Shown: positions 51,943 to 60,842 of the stretch, one piece after another
Layout of the letters: each line of letters opens with the position of its first letter
Position numbering within the stretch: the stretch's first letter is position 1
Assembly: GCA_013289765.1 (NCBI GenBank)
Contig: JABCZI010000012.1
Span: forward strand, 1-64,000
DNA length: 64,000 bases
Direction of reading: 5' to 3'
Source of the DNA: Acidobacteriota bacterium
GTDB taxonomy: Bacteria > Acidobacteriota > Terriglobia > Terriglobales > Acidobacteriaceae
Notes under the pieces: model-generated
The model's database searches: none
Seen by the model: the letters and a program-made list of their open reading frames with translations, nothing else
Told to the model about the DNA's origin: nothing
Made by a program: the position numbers and the translations under genes

Positions 51943-52911
51943 GTGGCTTCCGCGCGGCCTGAACCGCTCCTGGTGGTTGTGCTCGGTCCCACAGCCAGCG
52001 GAAAGACCGCGCTGTCTCTTGCGCTTGCCGAGCGCTTCAACGGCGAGATCGTGAATTGCGATTCCGTCGCCATGTACCGCGAGTTTGACATAGGGACGGC
52101 CAAGCCCACGCCTTCGGAACGTGCCCGCGTTCCCCACCATCTGCTCGATTGCGTTGCTCCCGCCAGCCACATGACAGCCGGTGAGTACGCCCGCCAGGCA
52201 CGGCAAGTGCTCGACGAGATCAAATCGAGAGGACATTTACCGGTGATCGTCGGCGGGACTGGGCTCTATCTGCGCGCTCTGCTCGAAGGTTTGTTCCCCG
52301 GCCCACAGCGATCGGAAGAATTGCGTGAGCGTCTGCGCGAGCGGGCACAAATCCGCGCGTCTGATTATCTTCATCGCATCCTCCAGCGCTTGGACCATGC
52401 TGCGGCAAAGAAGATTCACGCCAACGATATTCCCAAGCTCATTCGCGCCATCGAAGTGTGCCTCGCTTCGCGGCAGAAGATTACTGGCCTGTGGCAGGAA
52501 CGGGGGCGGGAGCCGTTGCCGGGCTTTCGCATCCTGCGAATTGGCCTGGATCCTGAACGTCAAGCCCTGTATGCCCGAATCAATCATCGCGCGCAACAGA
52601 TGTTTGAAAACGGATTAGTCGAAGAGACGAAACGGCTGGTCGAGAAGTATGGCGATACTGCAGGCCCGCTCTCCTCACTCGGCTACAGGCAGGCGGTGCA
52701 ATTCCTGCGAGGAGAGCTAACGCAAGAACAAGCGTTGCAGGCTGCGCAACAGAGTCACCGAAATTACGCCAAGCGGCAGATGACCTGGTTTCGCCGCGAA
52801 CCGGCGGTGCATTGGCTACGCGGCTTCGGTGATGATGCCCACATGCAGCAGGAAGCCGCCACTCAAGTAGAAAGAGACATACAACAGGCTTTCACCGATG
52901 AACGCGGATAA
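51943..52911 (+). CDS. miaA: tRNA dimethylallyltransferase
   Basis: MiaA adds an isopentenyl group to A37 of tRNAs reading U-starting codons. 322 residues from GTG 51943; the track ORF start at 51697 covers the small upstream gene in another frame. P-loop GPTASGKTALSLALAERF, then GEIVNCDSVAMYREFDIGTA, PHHLLDCV and GGTGLYLRALLEGL. Late: GYRQAVQFLRGE and RNYAKRQMTWFRRE. Full-length family member. Confidence 0.95.
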   Translation: MASARPEPLLVVVLGPTASGKTALSLALAERFNGEIVNCDSVAMYREFDIGTAKPTPSERARVPHHLLDCVAPASHMTAGEYARQARQVLDEIKSRGHLPVIVGGTGLYLRALLEGLFPGPQRSEELRERLRERAQIRASDYLHRILQRLDHAAAKKIHANDIPKLIRAIEVCLASRQKITGLWQERGREPLPGFRILRIGLDPERQALYARINHRAQQMFENGLVEETKRLVEKYGDTAGPLSSLGYRQAVQFLRGELTQEQALQAAQQSHRNYAKRQMTWFRREPAVHWLRGFGDDAHMQQEAATQVERDIQQAFTDERG

Positions 52912-52953
52912 ATCCGACAGAATTCTGCCGCTTCTTCTGCTATCGTTCTGTGC

Positions 52954-54834
52954 ATGAATCGTGCAACGGCCTTCTTGCTTTCCGCTCTCCTGTTCACAAC
53001 CTCGGCTTTTGCCAAAGATAAAGATAAAGACAAATATCAGCGTCCCGGCCCAATTCGTGAGACGCACTCCGGCGACAAATGGGCCGAGAAGACTCTGAAG
53101 AAGCTGACGCTCGAGGAAAAAATTGGCCAGGTGTTCATGATCTGGTGCCGTGCCAGTTTTCTGAACGTGGAGAACCCGGAATACCTGCAATGGCTCGACT
53201 CCATGCAGAAGTATCACGTGGGTTCATTCGCGATGAGCGTCCATGTGGACGGCCCATATCTGCTGCGTACCGAACCTTATGAGGCCGCGGAATTACTCAA
53301 CCGTCTGCAAAAAGAATCCAAACTTCCTCTAATATTTGCCGCCGATTTTGAGCGCGGCGTCTCCATGCGGCTGATGGGCACCACCGTCTTCCCGCACGCC
53401 ATGGCTTTCGGCGGAGATGGCAAGCCCGAAGATGTTGAGACCTTCGGCCGCATCAGTGCCGAGGAAGCGCGGGCCATCGGCATACAGTGGAATTTCTTTC
53501 CCGACGCCGATGTTAACTCGAACCCGGCGAATCCCATCATTAATACGCGTTCCTTCGGAGAAGACCCGAAGCAAGTCGGCGATCTGGTCGCGGCTTATAT
53601 CAAGGGCGCGCACGAAGGCGGAATGCTGACCACCGTCAAACACTTCCCCGGTCACGGAGACACTGCGACCGATTCTCATCTCGGAGTGGCCAGCGTGAAC
53701 GTAGACCGGGCACACCTGGATTCGATTGAGCTGCCTCCCTTTCGCCAGGCCATCGCCGCCGGAGTGGATTCAGTGATGGTGGCGCACGTGACGGTGCCTG
53801 CGCTCGATTCCGATCCGAATCATGTGGCTACCATTTCTCCGGTGATCGTCACGGATTTGCTTGAGAAGCAGCTGGGTTTTAAAGGAATCATCGTCACTGA
53901 TGCACTCGACATGGCAGGCCTGACGCTTCTTTTCGCCAACAACATCGGGCGCGCCGCCGTCGAGGCGTTCAAAGCCGGCAACGATTTATTGCTCATTCCC
54001 GCGGATTTTCCCGCTTCCTACAATGCCATGCTCCAGGCCGTGCAGTCGGGTGAAATTTCCGCAGAACGACTTGACCGTTCCGTGCTCAAGATTCTGAAGG
54101 CGAAGGCATCTTTGGATTTGCAGCATGCCCGCCTGGTAGACGTAAACGCCATCGCATCGGTGATGGCCAAGCCGCAGAACATAGCGCTCGGCCAACAGAT
54201 GGCCGATGCTGCGGTTACGCTGGTGCGCGACAACGGCAAGGTTCTGCCCCTCAAATCCAAGGGAACCGAGAAGGGTGGTCTTCCGTATACAAGACAAGAG
54301 GAGACACATAACCAGACGTTGGCTCTGATCTTCTCCGATGACGTTCGCGCTGAATCAGGGCGCGCCTTCGTTCGCGAGTTTCGGGCTCGGATCACGGACG
54401 CCCGCGTTCTATACGTGGATCCGCGCTTCGCGGCAGGAATGACCGACGATGTGCTGAAGGCGGCGGATGAAGCCCAGGCCGTGGTCGCCGCCGTATATGT
54501 GGTTCCGAACGGAGGCAAGATGGGAAACACGGTCGCCATGGCGGACGCGACGGAAACGTTGCTGCAGCGGTTGTTGGATCGGGCGGCCACAAAAATGGCA
54601 GTCGTCGCCATGGGAAATCCGTACCTGGCAACCGGCTTCCCGAAGGTTGAGAATTATATGTGCACGTTTTCCAACGCAACGGTTTCGGAAGCAGCCGCGG
54701 TGAAAGCGCTGTTTGGAGAAATCGCCATTCGCGGGCATCTGCCCGTAAGTATTCCTAATGTTGCGCAACGCGGAGCGGGTATCGAACGTCCCGCTCAACT
54801 CGCTATTGGAGGGTCTGAACATGCGCAGAAATAA
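52954..54834 (+). CDS. Secreted glycoside hydrolase family 3 protein (beta-N-acetylhexosaminidase-like)
   Basis: 626 residues with signal peptide NRATAFLLSALLFTTSAFA. The GH3 catalytic domain has TVKHFPGHGDTATDSHLGVA, the NagZ-type KHFPGHG-x5-DSH motif with the His/Asp pair used for catalysis, and IIVTDALDMAGLTLL with the nucleophile Asp. A C-terminal domain of about 250 residues with an alpha/beta look follows. Likely releases N-acetylglucosamine from murein or chitin fragments outside the cytoplasm. TATCGT is 7 nt upstream of the ATG (extended -10 candidate). Confidence 0.92.
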   Translation: MNRATAFLLSALLFTTSAFAKDKDKDKYQRPGPIRETHSGDKWAEKTLKKLTLEEKIGQVFMIWCRASFLNVENPEYLQWLDSMQKYHVGSFAMSVHVDGPYLLRTEPYEAAELLNRLQKESKLPLIFAADFERGVSMRLMGTTVFPHAMAFGGDGKPEDVETFGRISAEEARAIGIQWNFFPDADVNSNPANPIINTRSFGEDPKQVGDLVAAYIKGAHEGGMLTTVKHFPGHGDTATDSHLGVASVNVDRAHLDSIELPPFRQAIAAGVDSVMVAHVTVPALDSDPNHVATISPVIVTDLLEKQLGFKGIIVTDALDMAGLTLLFANNIGRAAVEAFKAGNDLLLIPADFPASYNAMLQAVQSGEISAERLDRSVLKILKAKASLDLQHARLVDVNAIASVMAKPQNIALGQQMADAAVTLVRDNGKVLPLKSKGTEKGGLPYTRQEETHNQTLALIFSDDVRAESGRAFVREFRARITDARVLYVDPRFAAGMTDDVLKAADEAQAVVAAVYVVPNGGKMGNTVAMADATETLLQRLLDRAATKMAVVAMGNPYLATGFPKVENYMCTFSNATVSEAAAVKALFGEIAIRGHLPVSIPNVAQRGAGIERPAQLAIGGSEHAQK

Positions 54835-55405
54835 AGTTTCCACACTGCTTTCGATCGCAGCCGCGGCTGCATCCGTGTTGCTTGCAGGATGCACGGTGAA
54901 CGTGAAGAAGGAAGCGAATGGCCAGGACAAGCAGGTCGATATCAATACGCTGCTCGGAGGAATCCACGTCAGCAAAGACGCTGATGTTTCCGATATCGGG
55001 CTAGACGTATATCCCGGCGCCCGTCTCAAGGAAAAAGGTAAGGACGAAAACAGCGGCGACAAGAGTGCCAACGTCAGAATCTCCGGCTTCGGATATGGAT
55101 TGAAGGTCGTGGCACTCGAGTACGAGTCCGATGACGCTCCCGCTAACATTCTCGCCTTCTACAAAGACCGCTTGAAAAAATATGGCAACGTTCTCGAATG
55201 CCACACTTCCAAAGGGCGGTGGAACGTCAACACGCAAAGACACGGATCGAATGAGTTGACCTGCGAAAACAGCGGCGGCAATGACATCGAGCTCAAGGTG
55301 GGTAAGCAAGACGATCAGCACATCGTGGCTGTAAAAGCGGAAGGCAAGGGCTCGAGCTTCTCGCTGGTTTATGTGCGCACGCATGGCAAGGATGCCGAGA
55401 TTTAG
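54821..55405 (+). CDS. 'YPGAR' lipoprotein of unknown function (copy 1)
   Basis: 194 residues from ATG 54821, GGAGGG 7 nt upstream, overlapping the GH3 gene by 14 nt. Lipobox: AAAASVLLAGC, then a polar linker. The domain has LDVYPGARLKEK, VVALEYESDDAPANILAFYK and DRLKKYGNVLECHTSKG. The same domain recurs in the next gene, so these are tandem duplicates. The lipobox makes this copy a membrane-anchored lipoprotein, while the second lacks it. The YPGA...FYxxxL pattern is common in exported acidobacterial proteins of unknown role. Confidence 0.8.
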   Translation: MRRNKVSTLLSIAAAAASVLLAGCTVNVKKEANGQDKQVDINTLLGGIHVSKDADVSDIGLDVYPGARLKEKGKDENSGDKSANVRISGFGYGLKVVALEYESDDAPANILAFYKDRLKKYGNVLECHTSKGRWNVNTQRHGSNELTCENSGGNDIELKVGKQDDQHIVAVKAEGKGSSFSLVYVRTHGKDAEI

Positions 55406-55457
55406 CCGTTGGCTGAGAGATGTCTAGTAGCGCTTGTATCAGTTTAAGGAGGAAAAT

Positions 55458-56039
55458 ATGTTTCGCCCAATCTTCGCGGTCGCATTCGGCATCGCCATTG
55501 CAATGCCAGCTTTTGGCGCCCAATCCCAAAAGCCAGACGGCGCTCAGGACAAAGATAAAAACTTCGACGTTCGAAGCTCAGTGGGGGATTTGCACCTGGG
55601 GAGTGATGCGGACGCACGCAAGGCGGGGCTGCCGCTCTATCCCGGTGCGCGGCTTCGGCACGACGAGGAGAATGGCGATGCCGTCAATGTGGGCGTTCTG
55701 ACCGAAGCTTTCGGCTTGAAGCTGGTGGTTGCCAAATACGACTCCGAGGATGGACCGGAGAAAGTGATCTCTTACTACCGCGAGCGTCTGAAAAAATATG
55801 GCAAGGTGCTAGAGTGCCACACGCGTGAGCACGGTGGCGACAGCCACGCCGACTTCGATGACGACAAACATTCCAAAGAACTCAAGTGCGAAGGCGACAA
55901 CACTGGCCCGGTGACGGAACTGAAAGTGGGCACCGAAGATAACCAGCACGTGGTCGCCATTGAACCCAGGGATGGCAAAAGCGGCTCAACTTTCGCTTTG
56001 GTCTACGTTCACACCCGCGGCAAGCAAGGCGATATCTGA
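55458..56039 (+). CDS. 'YPGAR' secreted protein of unknown function (copy 2)
   Basis: 193 residues from ATG 55458, GGAGG 5 nt upstream. Cleavable signal peptide (PIFAVAFGIAIAMPAFGA) instead of a lipobox. Body: GLPLYPGARLRHDEENGDAV, VVAKYDSEDGPEKVISYYRE and RLKKYGKVLECHTREHGGDS, clearly paralogous to copy 1 over the whole length. One copy is anchored, the other soluble. Confidence 0.82.
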   Translation: MFRPIFAVAFGIAIAMPAFGAQSQKPDGAQDKDKNFDVRSSVGDLHLGSDADARKAGLPLYPGARLRHDEENGDAVNVGVLTEAFGLKLVVAKYDSEDGPEKVISYYRERLKKYGKVLECHTREHGGDSHADFDDDKHSKELKCEGDNTGPVTELKVGTEDNQHVVAIEPRDGKSGSTFALVYVHTRGKQGDI

Positions 56040-56125
56040 ACCATGCTTCAGCCAGCGGCGGCCGCGCGGCCCTCGGACGCCGTTGATCGTGCGATACTTT
56101 CAAGCTAGCCCTTCTCTAGACTTCC

Positions 56126-56797
56126 ATGGATCATCCCTGCTATAAGTGCGGGCAGAGTATCGAAGATGGCAAAGCCTTTTGTTCGCAATGTGGCGCGCCC
56201 CAGATTCGCGTGGCGGTCGCAGAAATTCCGGCAGAATCTTTGGAAGCGGGCGATGGCTCATCGCCAGCACTGGTCCACGAAGCCGCCTCGGGTTTTCCTG
56301 ATTCTCCAATAAAATCGCTGCCCGCGCGCTGGTCGTTTGCAGTGCGGCCCTGCGCTCTGGCGGCCGCAGTCGCAGTGGGGCTGATGTTCCTTGGCTTGAA
56401 TCCGTTCGTCGCCGCGCTCGGCGCAGGATTTCTGGCCGCCACATTTTCGCAGCGCCGCAGTCCCAGTTCCCTCATTCGACCCGCGATGGCTGCAAGGCTC
56501 GGCGCATTCAGCGGGCTGCTGCTTTTTGGAATGTCAACGATCCTGGAGACTGTGGTCGTCGCCGTTCTTCACAAAGGTCCGGAGATACGAAGCGAAATGA
56601 TGGACAAGGTTCAGCAGGCCGCCGCGCGCTATCCCGGTCCGCAGGTCGAACCCTTTCTGGATTTCGTGAAGTCTCCCGGCGGGTTCGCGTTCATGATGGT
56701 GGCATCTTTGTTTTTTGGGTTGGTGGCTTTTCTTGTTCTCGGTGGAGTTGGAGGAGCGATCAGTGCGGCCTTTGTGAGAAGACGCAATCGGCCGTAA
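56126..56797 (+). CDS. Zinc-ribbon membrane protein of unknown function
   Basis: 223 residues. N-terminal zinc ribbon (CYKCGQSIEDGKAFCSQCGA), a linker, then at least three hydrophobic helices (CALAAAVAVGLMFLGLNPFV, FSGLLLFGMSTILETVVVAV, FAFMMVASLFFGLVAFLVLG). Architecture of the 'zinc-ribbon domain plus membrane' proteins widespread in bacteria. No function assigned. Confidence 0.75.
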   Translation: MDHPCYKCGQSIEDGKAFCSQCGAPQIRVAVAEIPAESLEAGDGSSPALVHEAASGFPDSPIKSLPARWSFAVRPCALAAAVAVGLMFLGLNPFVAALGAGFLAATFSQRRSPSSLIRPAMAARLGAFSGLLLFGMSTILETVVVAVLHKGPEIRSEMMDKVQQAAARYPGPQVEPFLDFVKSPGGFAFMMVASLFFGLVAFLVLGGVGGAISAAFVRRRNRP

Positions 56798-56865
56798 ACG
56801 CTGATGTCGCCTGGTCTCCGCGGGCGTATTGACGGCGCTTCTCATTGATGCGGCCAGCCTTGGCC

Positions 56866-56895
56866 TTGCCGCGGGCGGCGCACCCCGCGTATGAT
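56866..56895 (+). promoter_or_regulatory. Candidate promoter for pyrB-pyrC
   Basis: TTGCCG (56866-56871), 18 nt, TATGAT (56890-56895). The ATG at 56891 used by the track lies inside the -10, which supports the later start at 56915. Confidence 0.35.
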
Positions 56896-56914
56896 TCACG
56901 GTTTGCATTCTGCT

Positions 56915-57829
56915 ATGAATAAACCGGCGCGCGGCTCCTTGCTCGGCATTGAGCACATGGAGGACGAGGAGATCCTGGGTCTGCTGAAGCTCGCGCGGCG
57001 CATGAATCCTCTCAAGGCTCGTCCGCTATTGCGCAACAAGAAAATAGTGTTGCTGTTTTACGAAGCGTCCACGCGCACGCGGTCTTCGTTCGAGATCGCC
57101 GCCAAGTCGCTTGGCGCCATCACCACGCTGGTGCAGTCTTCGGGATCGAGCATCGAAAAAGGCGAGTCACTGATCGACACTGGCTACACCTTGCAAGCCC
57201 TGGGCGCGGACGCCATCGTCATTCGTCATCCCGCGGCGGGAGCGCCTCACTTGCTGGCAAAGCATCTCGATATTCCCGTCATCAGTGCCGGCGATGGCAT
57301 GCACGAACATCCTTCACAGGCTTTGCTCGATGCTTTCACGATTCTGAAGCACAAGAAATCGTTCAAGGGACTCCGTGTAGCGATTATCGGAGACATCTTG
57401 CACAGCCGGGTGACGCGGTCGAACTGTTATTTGCTGAGCAGATTTGGAGCGAAGATTACGCTTTGCGGTCCGCCCGAGTTCGTGCCCGATGTGGCTGCGA
57501 CCCTCGCTCCAGGTTTGCGCGTCACCCGTCATATTGAAGATGCGCTGCGCGATACGGATGTAATTATGTTGTTGCGGCTGCAAAAGGAACGCCTCGCCGG
57601 GCAAAAGATTCGCGTGCAGGACTACGTTGAGCGTTACCAGATGACCGCGCCGCGCGTGAAGCTGGCCAGGCGCGATGCCATCGTCATGCATCCCGGGCCG
57701 ATTATTCGCGGTCTCGAGATCACTTCGGAGGTTGCGGACGGTCCGCAATCGGTCATCATGGAAGAGGTCCGCAATGGTGTTCCCACGCGCATGGCGATTT
57801 TGGCTAGAGCGTTGGGAAAGGCGAAGTGA
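56915..57829 (+). CDS. pyrB: Aspartate carbamoyltransferase catalytic subunit
   Basis: ATCase makes N-carbamoyl-aspartate, the first committed step of pyrimidine synthesis. 304 residues from ATG 56915 (MNKPARGSLLGIEHMEDEEI). Carbamoyl-phosphate site LLFYEASTRTRSSFEIAAKS; the active-site HPSQALLDAFTILKH; HPGPIIRGLEI near the C-terminus. No pyrI regulatory subunit is adjacent. pyrC follows after 47 nt. Confidence 0.95.
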   Translation: MNKPARGSLLGIEHMEDEEILGLLKLARRMNPLKARPLLRNKKIVLLFYEASTRTRSSFEIAAKSLGAITTLVQSSGSSIEKGESLIDTGYTLQALGADAIVIRHPAAGAPHLLAKHLDIPVISAGDGMHEHPSQALLDAFTILKHKKSFKGLRVAIIGDILHSRVTRSNCYLLSRFGAKITLCGPPEFVPDVAATLAPGLRVTRHIEDALRDTDVIMLLRLQKERLAGQKIRVQDYVERYQMTAPRVKLARRDAIVMHPGPIIRGLEITSEVADGPQSVIMEEVRNGVPTRMAILARALGKAK

Positions 57830-57866
57830 GCCACGGATTTTCGCGGATTAGCACGGATTGGATCTA
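57830..57866. repeat. CCACGGAT-family repeat in the pyrB/pyrC spacer
   Basis: GCCACGGATTTTCGCGGATT followed by AGCACGGATTG; same unit as at 60847. It fills nearly the whole gap between the two genes and does not belong to pyrC, whose real start is ATG 57877. Confidence 0.6.
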
Positions 57867-57876
57867 CAAACCGACA

Positions 57877-59187
57877 ATGCCAAACGACAAATCCAAATCG
57901 CGATCGCTGCTGATTAAAGGTGGGCACCTGATCGATCCTGCGGCGAAGATCAATGCGCCCATGGACGTCCTGCTGCGCGATGGCCATGTTGCAGAGATCG
58001 CACTGCCGAACAAAATTCGCGGGGAAGCGGCCGAGAAGTTCGATGCGCGCGGGCTGATGGTTGCTCCGGGACTTATCGACCTGCACGTTCATCTGCGCGA
58101 GCCAGGGCAAAGTTATAAAGAGACAATTGCCAGTGGCACCGCGGCCGCCGCTGCCGGCGGATTTACATCGGTGTGCACCATGCCGAACACCGCTCCCGTG
58201 GTGGATACCGCGGAGTGGGTCGCGTGGTTGCGGCATCCCGAGCGCGGCGCCGTGGTCAATGTTTTTCCAATCGCCGCCGCGACTCGCAGTTCGCGCGGCG
58301 CGGCGCTCACCGATTTTGCCGCGCTGCAGCGCGCCGGGGCAGTGGCGGTTACCGATGACGGAAAGCCCATTCTTGACGATGACATCATGCGCGCGGCTCT
58401 GCGCCTCGGGGCTGAATTGAATTTGCCGGTTGTGCAGCATGCCGAAGATACGCGCCTGACCGAGGCGTGCTCGATGCACGAAGGGCCGACCAGTTTTCGC
58501 CTTGGACTGCGCGGCATGTCATCCACCGCCGAAGCGAATGTCGTGGAGCGCGACGTAACCCTCGCGCAGGAGATTCGCGAATCGCGTCTGCACGTCGCGC
58601 ATCTCTCCACTGCCGACGCGCTCAAAGCGGTGCGCCGCGGCAAGCGGGCCAAGGCGCGCGTAACCTGCGAAGTCACGCCGCACCACTTCGTTCTTCTCGA
58701 CCAGGATGTGGGAGAGTACAACACGAATTTCAAGATGAACCCGCCGCTGCGCGCGGCTTCGGATCGCGAAGCCATCCTGGTCGCGCTCGCCGACGGCACG
58801 GTGGATGCCATTGCTACCGATCACGCCCCTCACGCCACGCACGAAAAGCAAGTCGAGTTCGAGCACGCATCTTTCGGCATCACGGGCCTCGAAACCGCAT
58901 TGGCGCTGGCGATTACGAAGCTGCATCGCGAACACAAAATTCCTTTGACGCGCATCGTCGAACTCTTCACCGCCGGCCCGGCGCGTGTCTTCGATCTCCG
59001 CGGCCGTGGTTCGCTGGTCCGCGGCAACTTTGCCGACGTTACCATCTTCGACCCCAAAAAGCGCTGGACATTCGAAGCCGACAAATCACGGTCGTTGTCG
59101 CACAACACTCCGTTTGATGGCTGGCAGTTCACCGGGAAAGTTGTGGCGACGATTGTGGGCGGGAAGATCGCGTACCGGACGGAGTGA
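57877..59187 (+). CDS. pyrC: Dihydroorotase
   Basis: Dihydroorotase (class I, PyrC/AllB-type amidohydrolase), 436 residues from ATG 57877; the GTG at 57826 would translate the repeat. Metal site LIDLHVHLREPGQSYKETIA (HxH), then GFTSVCTMPNTAPVVDT, and the late TDHAPHATHEKQVEF (catalytic Asp). FKMNPPLRAASDREA is present. It closes the pyrimidine ring after pyrB. Confidence 0.95.
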   Translation: MPNDKSKSRSLLIKGGHLIDPAAKINAPMDVLLRDGHVAEIALPNKIRGEAAEKFDARGLMVAPGLIDLHVHLREPGQSYKETIASGTAAAAAGGFTSVCTMPNTAPVVDTAEWVAWLRHPERGAVVNVFPIAAATRSSRGAALTDFAALQRAGAVAVTDDGKPILDDDIMRAALRLGAELNLPVVQHAEDTRLTEACSMHEGPTSFRLGLRGMSSTAEANVVERDVTLAQEIRESRLHVAHLSTADALKAVRRGKRAKARVTCEVTPHHFVLLDQDVGEYNTNFKMNPPLRAASDREAILVALADGTVDAIATDHAPHATHEKQVEFEHASFGITGLETALALAITKLHREHKIPLTRIVELFTAGPARVFDLRGRGSLVRGNFADVTIFDPKKRWTFEADKSRSLSHNTPFDGWQFTGKVVATIVGGKIAYRTE

Positions 59188-59204
59188 GTCCCCGATTCAA
59201 GCGA

Positions 59205-59251
59205 CCCCGTGTGAAACTCGCGGATCCGGATAAAAATAAAAACACGGATCA
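59205..59251. repeat. CCACGGAT-family remnant
   Basis: Sequences CGCGGATCCGGAT and ACACGGATC recall the GCCACGGATTTTCAC family, here after pyrC. Weak. Confidence 0.35.
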
Positions 59252-59258
59252 AATGGAC

Positions 59259-59486
59259 GTAAAATCCTTGGAATCAACGAGTTAGATTTTGTTGATCCGG
59301 CTATAATCTTAACTCTAAAGGACTTAGCTGTAAAATACTCCAGGCAAAGGACTTACTGGATACACCGTCGCGGTAAGTCGTTTGGAATCAGCGAAGCGGA
59401 TTGGCTGCTCGGCCGTAAAATCCTGAGCCAAAGGGACTTAGGGGTAAAATCTTGAGGCTGAAGGAGTTAGCTATTTGATATTTAGT
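59259..59486. repeat. 114-bp imperfect tandem duplication built of 27-nt units
   Basis: Six units of exactly 27 nt start at 59259, 59301, 59330, 59373, 59415 and 59444, most beginning GTAAAATC and ending GACTTAG or GAGTTAG. Units 1-3 and 4-6 line up with an offset of exactly 114 nt for each. Stop codons occur in all readings I tried, so it is not coding. It occupies most of the 421-nt gap between the convergent pyrC and kbl. Confidence 0.75.
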
Positions 59487-59608
59487 TGTAAAGAACAGAT
59501 GCTGAATGAGATAGTATGACGCATTGGCGGGTGCGAAGCAAGGGGAATCGTAAGGCCAACATGATCCCCGCCCTTGCGCTAGAAGTCTGCAAAGTTCGGT
59601 GACCGGCC

Positions 59609-60823
59609 CTATCCCAGTATTCCCATCCTTTTACCCACTCTCCCCAGCACCTCCAACGCCTGCTGCAACTCCTCATTCGTATGCGTCGCGGTCATGATGG
59701 TGCGGATGCGGGCTTTGCCTTCGGGCACGGTGGGGAAGGCGATGCCTGTGCCGAGCACGCCTTCTTGGAACAGTTCGCGGGAGAAATCCATGGTGAGTTT
59801 GCCGTCGCCGATGATGATCGGAGTGATTGGAGTCTCGCTGGCCGGAGTGGCGCGGCCGCCGATGTCGAAGCCGAGCAGGCCGAGTTCTTTTTTCCAGAAG
59901 CGTGTGTTCTCCCAGAGCTTCTCCATGCGCTCGGGTTCGTTTTCGAGGACATCGAAGGCAGCAATGCATGTGGCTGCGACCGACGGCGGATGCGAAGTGG
60001 AAAAAAGAAACGGGCGGGCCCGGTGATAGAGGAAATCAATCAGATCGCGCGTCCCGCAGACGTATCCGCCCAACGCACCGATAGCCTTCGATAACGTTCC
60101 GACTTGTATATCGACGCGGCCATGAACATTGAAATGATCAATGGTCCCGCGGCCGTTGCGGCCCAGGACGCCGGACGCGTGAGCGTCGTCGACCATCATA
60201 ATAGCGCCGTATTTTTCCGCCACATCGCATAGGCCGGGCAGAGGACCGATGTCGCCATCCATCGAGAAGACACCGTCGGTGATCAGCAGCTTCTTGCCGG
60301 GCTCAGCTTTAATGCTGACAAGTTGTTCTTCGGCGTGAGCAATGTCTTTGTGGCGAAAAACCAGAATCTTAGCCTTCGATAGCCGAGCGCCATCGATGAT
60401 CGAAGCGTGATTGAGGGCATCGGAGACGATGAAATCGTCCTTGCCCAGCACCGCCGAAACCGTGCCCGCATTGGCCGCGAAGCCGGACTGAAAAACTACA
60501 CAGGCCTCCACGTTTTTGAAGCGCGCGATCTTTTCTTCGAGCTGCATGTGGATCTTCATGGTGCCCGCAATGGTGCGCACCGCGCCCGAACCCACACCGT
60601 ATTTGCGCGTTGCCTCGAGCGCCGCCTCGCGCAGTTTGGGATGCGTGGTCAGTCCCAGATAATTATTTGACGCCAGATTAATGACTTTCTTGCCATCAAA
60701 CGTGCAGAGGGGCGCCTGCTCATCTTCCAGCACGCGCAGTTTGAAGTGCGTGCCCTTGGTTTTCAATTCGTTGAGCTGGTCGGTGAGATAAGAGAGCGGG
60801 TTGGTGCGGGTTGCGGTGGTCAT
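59609..60823 (-). CDS. kbl: Glycine C-acetyltransferase (2-amino-3-ketobutyrate CoA ligase)
   Basis: 404 residues from the ATG at 60823 (MTTATRTNPLSYLTDQLNEL), GAGG upstream. PLP-dependent alpha-oxoamine synthase: NNYLGLTTHPKLREAALEAT, the CVVFQSGFAANAG, MMVDDAHASGVLGRNGRGT region with the Asp and His that hold PLP, and DIQVGTLSKAIGALGGYV carrying the Schiff-base Lys. Converts 2-amino-3-ketobutyrate plus CoA to glycine and acetyl-CoA, the step after Tdh. Confidence 0.95.
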   Translation of the reverse strand: MTTATRTNPLSYLTDQLNELKTKGTHFKLRVLEDEQAPLCTFDGKKVINLASNNYLGLTTHPKLREAALEATRKYGVGSGAVRTIAGTMKIHMQLEEKIARFKNVEACVVFQSGFAANAGTVSAVLGKDDFIVSDALNHASIIDGARLSKAKILVFRHKDIAHAEEQLVSIKAEPGKKLLITDGVFSMDGDIGPLPGLCDVAEKYGAIMMVDDAHASGVLGRNGRGTIDHFNVHGRVDIQVGTLSKAIGALGGYVCGTRDLIDFLYHRARPFLFSTSHPPSVAATCIAAFDVLENEPERMEKLWENTRFWKKELGLLGFDIGGRATPASETPITPIIIGDGKLTMDFSRELFQEGVLGTGIAFPTVPEGKARIRTIMTATHTNEELQQALEVLGRVGKRMGILG

Positions 60824-60842
60824 GTCGTGCCTCGGAAGATTC

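Noticed and set aside
59259-59486. Possible CRISPR array
   Set aside because: Units are 27 nt, but the spacers are only 2 or 15-16 nt, the units are divergent, and no cas gene is present.
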